A stretch of 5,283 bases of DNA from Gammaproteobacteria bacterium. Its GTDB lineage: Bacteria > Pseudomonadota > Gammaproteobacteria > Pseudomonadales > JAUIKI01. Made by a program: the position numbers and the translations under genes. Positions 4,513 through 5,283 of the stretch are shown here, piece after piece; the first letter of the stretch is position 1; the number at the start of each line of letters is the position of its first letter. The notes under the pieces are model-generated. The model saw only the letters and a list, made by a program, of their open reading frames with translations, was not told the origin of the DNA and made no database searches. The stretch lies in the NCBI GenBank assembly GCA_030430875.1, contig JAUIKI010000120.1:1-5283 (forward strand), written 5' to 3'.

Positions 4513-5283
4513 ATGACAGATTATAAATCAACGCTCAACTTGCCAAAAACTGCCTTTCCCATGAAGGCTAATTTGGCTGAACGTGAGTTGGGACAATTAA
4601 ACACATGGCAGACAGCTGATTTGTATCAGCAAATACGAGAAAAAAGTGTTGGTCGGCCTAAGTTTATTTTGCATGATGGTCCTCCTTACGCCAATGGTGA
4701 CATTCACATTGGTCATGCCGTGAATAAGATTTTGAAAGATATGATTGTTAAATCGAAGCAGCTTGCAGGTTTTGATGCACCGTATGTACCCGGTTGGGAT
4801 TGTCATGGTTTGCCCATTGAATTGAACGTGGAAAAGAAAATTGGTAAAGCAGGTGTCAAAGTTGACGCAAAAACATTTCGCCAAGGGTGCCGCGATTACG
4901 CGAAAAAACAAGTGGACCAACAGCGTGAAGATTTCAAGCGTCTAGGAGTTTTTGCCGACTGGGATAATCCTTATCTCACCATGAATTATACGTTTGAAGC
5001 CAACACGATTCGCTCATTGGCAAAAATTATTGACAATGGCCATTTGCAAAAAGGCTTTAAGCCTGTGCATTGGTGTCTAGATTGTGGTTCTGCTTTGGCT
5101 GAAGCGGAAGTTGAATATGCTGATAAAACATCGTTTGCTATCGATGTATGTTTTCCTGTTGTGAATCCAGGGCAATGGCTAACAAAATTTGATGTTGCTG
5201 ATAAGAGTTTGCCAGTGAGTGTGGTGATTTGGACCACGACACCTTGGACGTTGCCAGCCAATCAGGCGGTTGCTTTGCATCCG
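4513..5283 (+). CDS. ileS: Isoleucyl-tRNA synthetase, N-terminal part (3' end outside)
   Basis: IleS attaches isoleucine to tRNA-Ile and edits mischarged valine. The 257 codons present cover the start of the class I catalytic domain: GPPYANGDIHIGHA (residues 56-69) with the HIGH signature at 65-68, then PGWDCHGLPIE (93-103), KPVHWCLDCGSALAEAEVEY (183-202), and the beginning of the CP1 editing domain with WTTTPWTLPAN (240-250). The KMSKS loop, anticodon-binding domain and zinc-binding end lie beyond the window; bacterial IleS is usually about 930-940 residues. AGGA at 4504-4507, five bases before the ATG, supports the start. No terminator is seen between ribF and ileS, so they are probably co-transcribed, with lspA often next in related genomes. 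Confidence 0.97.
   Translation, partial: MTDYKSTLNLPKTAFPMKANLAERELGQLNTWQTADLYQQIREKSVGRPKFILHDGPPYANGDIHIGHAVNKILKDMIVKSKQLAGFDAPYVPGWDCHGLPIELNVEKKIGKAGVKVDAKTFRQGCRDYAKKQVDQQREDFKRLGVFADWDNPYLTMNYTFEANTIRSLAKIIDNGHLQKGFKPVHWCLDCGSALAEAEVEYADKTSFAIDVCFPVVNPGQWLTKFDVADKSLPVSVVIWTTTPWTLPANQAVALHP

Noticed and set aside
4597..5261. Two minus-strand frames (107 and 91 codons)
   Set aside because: Both are antisense to ileS, which has intact signature motifs through this region.

Overview
This AT-rich window looks like a chromosomal piece of a gammaproteobacterium. The evidence is the ribF-ileS pair, whose proteins are of gammaproteobacterial type, plus a DUF3833 lipoprotein and REP-type palindromes starting with GTAG. 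The low GC, a decaying metabolic gene, a Fic protein and several small palindromic elements would suit a host-associated lineage such as the Legionellales, but the genus cannot be fixed from the sequence.

Layout. Positions 1-843 hold the 3' part of a Fic-domain gene with a C-terminal winged helix; its 5' end lies outside the window. Positions 844-1298 have no confident gene: a 75-bp palindromic element, AT-rich DNA, and then the first copy of a 162-bp leader repeat. That leader runs into a 70-codon gene for a small exported peptide with six cysteines (1299-1511). A REP-like hairpin (1556-1593) separates it from a convergent DUF3833 lipoprotein gene (1596-2129, minus strand). Upstream of the lipoprotein, on the same strand, is the C-terminal remnant of a FadB/FadJ-type 3-hydroxyacyl-CoA dehydrogenase with stops, a frameshift and a small deletion (2168-2627). 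A second copy of the leader repeat (2774-2935) leads into a 58-codon gene (2927-3103) for a different small exported peptide with four cysteines. Then come an inverted REP pair, a clear intrinsic terminator and a 160-bp element with perfect 19-bp terminal inverted repeats. Next is a sigma-70-type promoter for ribF (bifunctional riboflavin kinase/FAD synthetase, TTG start), followed by ileS, which is cut by the window end.

The housekeeping part is ordinary: ribF supplies FMN and FAD, ileS charges tRNA-Ile, and the two are commonly adjacent in gammaproteobacteria. The unusual part is the pair of cassettes. Over the 107 bases ending at the fourth codon boundary the two leaders differ at only 4 positions. 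The signal peptides are still recognisably related, but the mature peptides are unrelated in sequence and cysteine spacing. A constant leader with a variable secreted cysteine-rich payload is the best candidate here for an undescribed system; its function cannot be read from the sequence.
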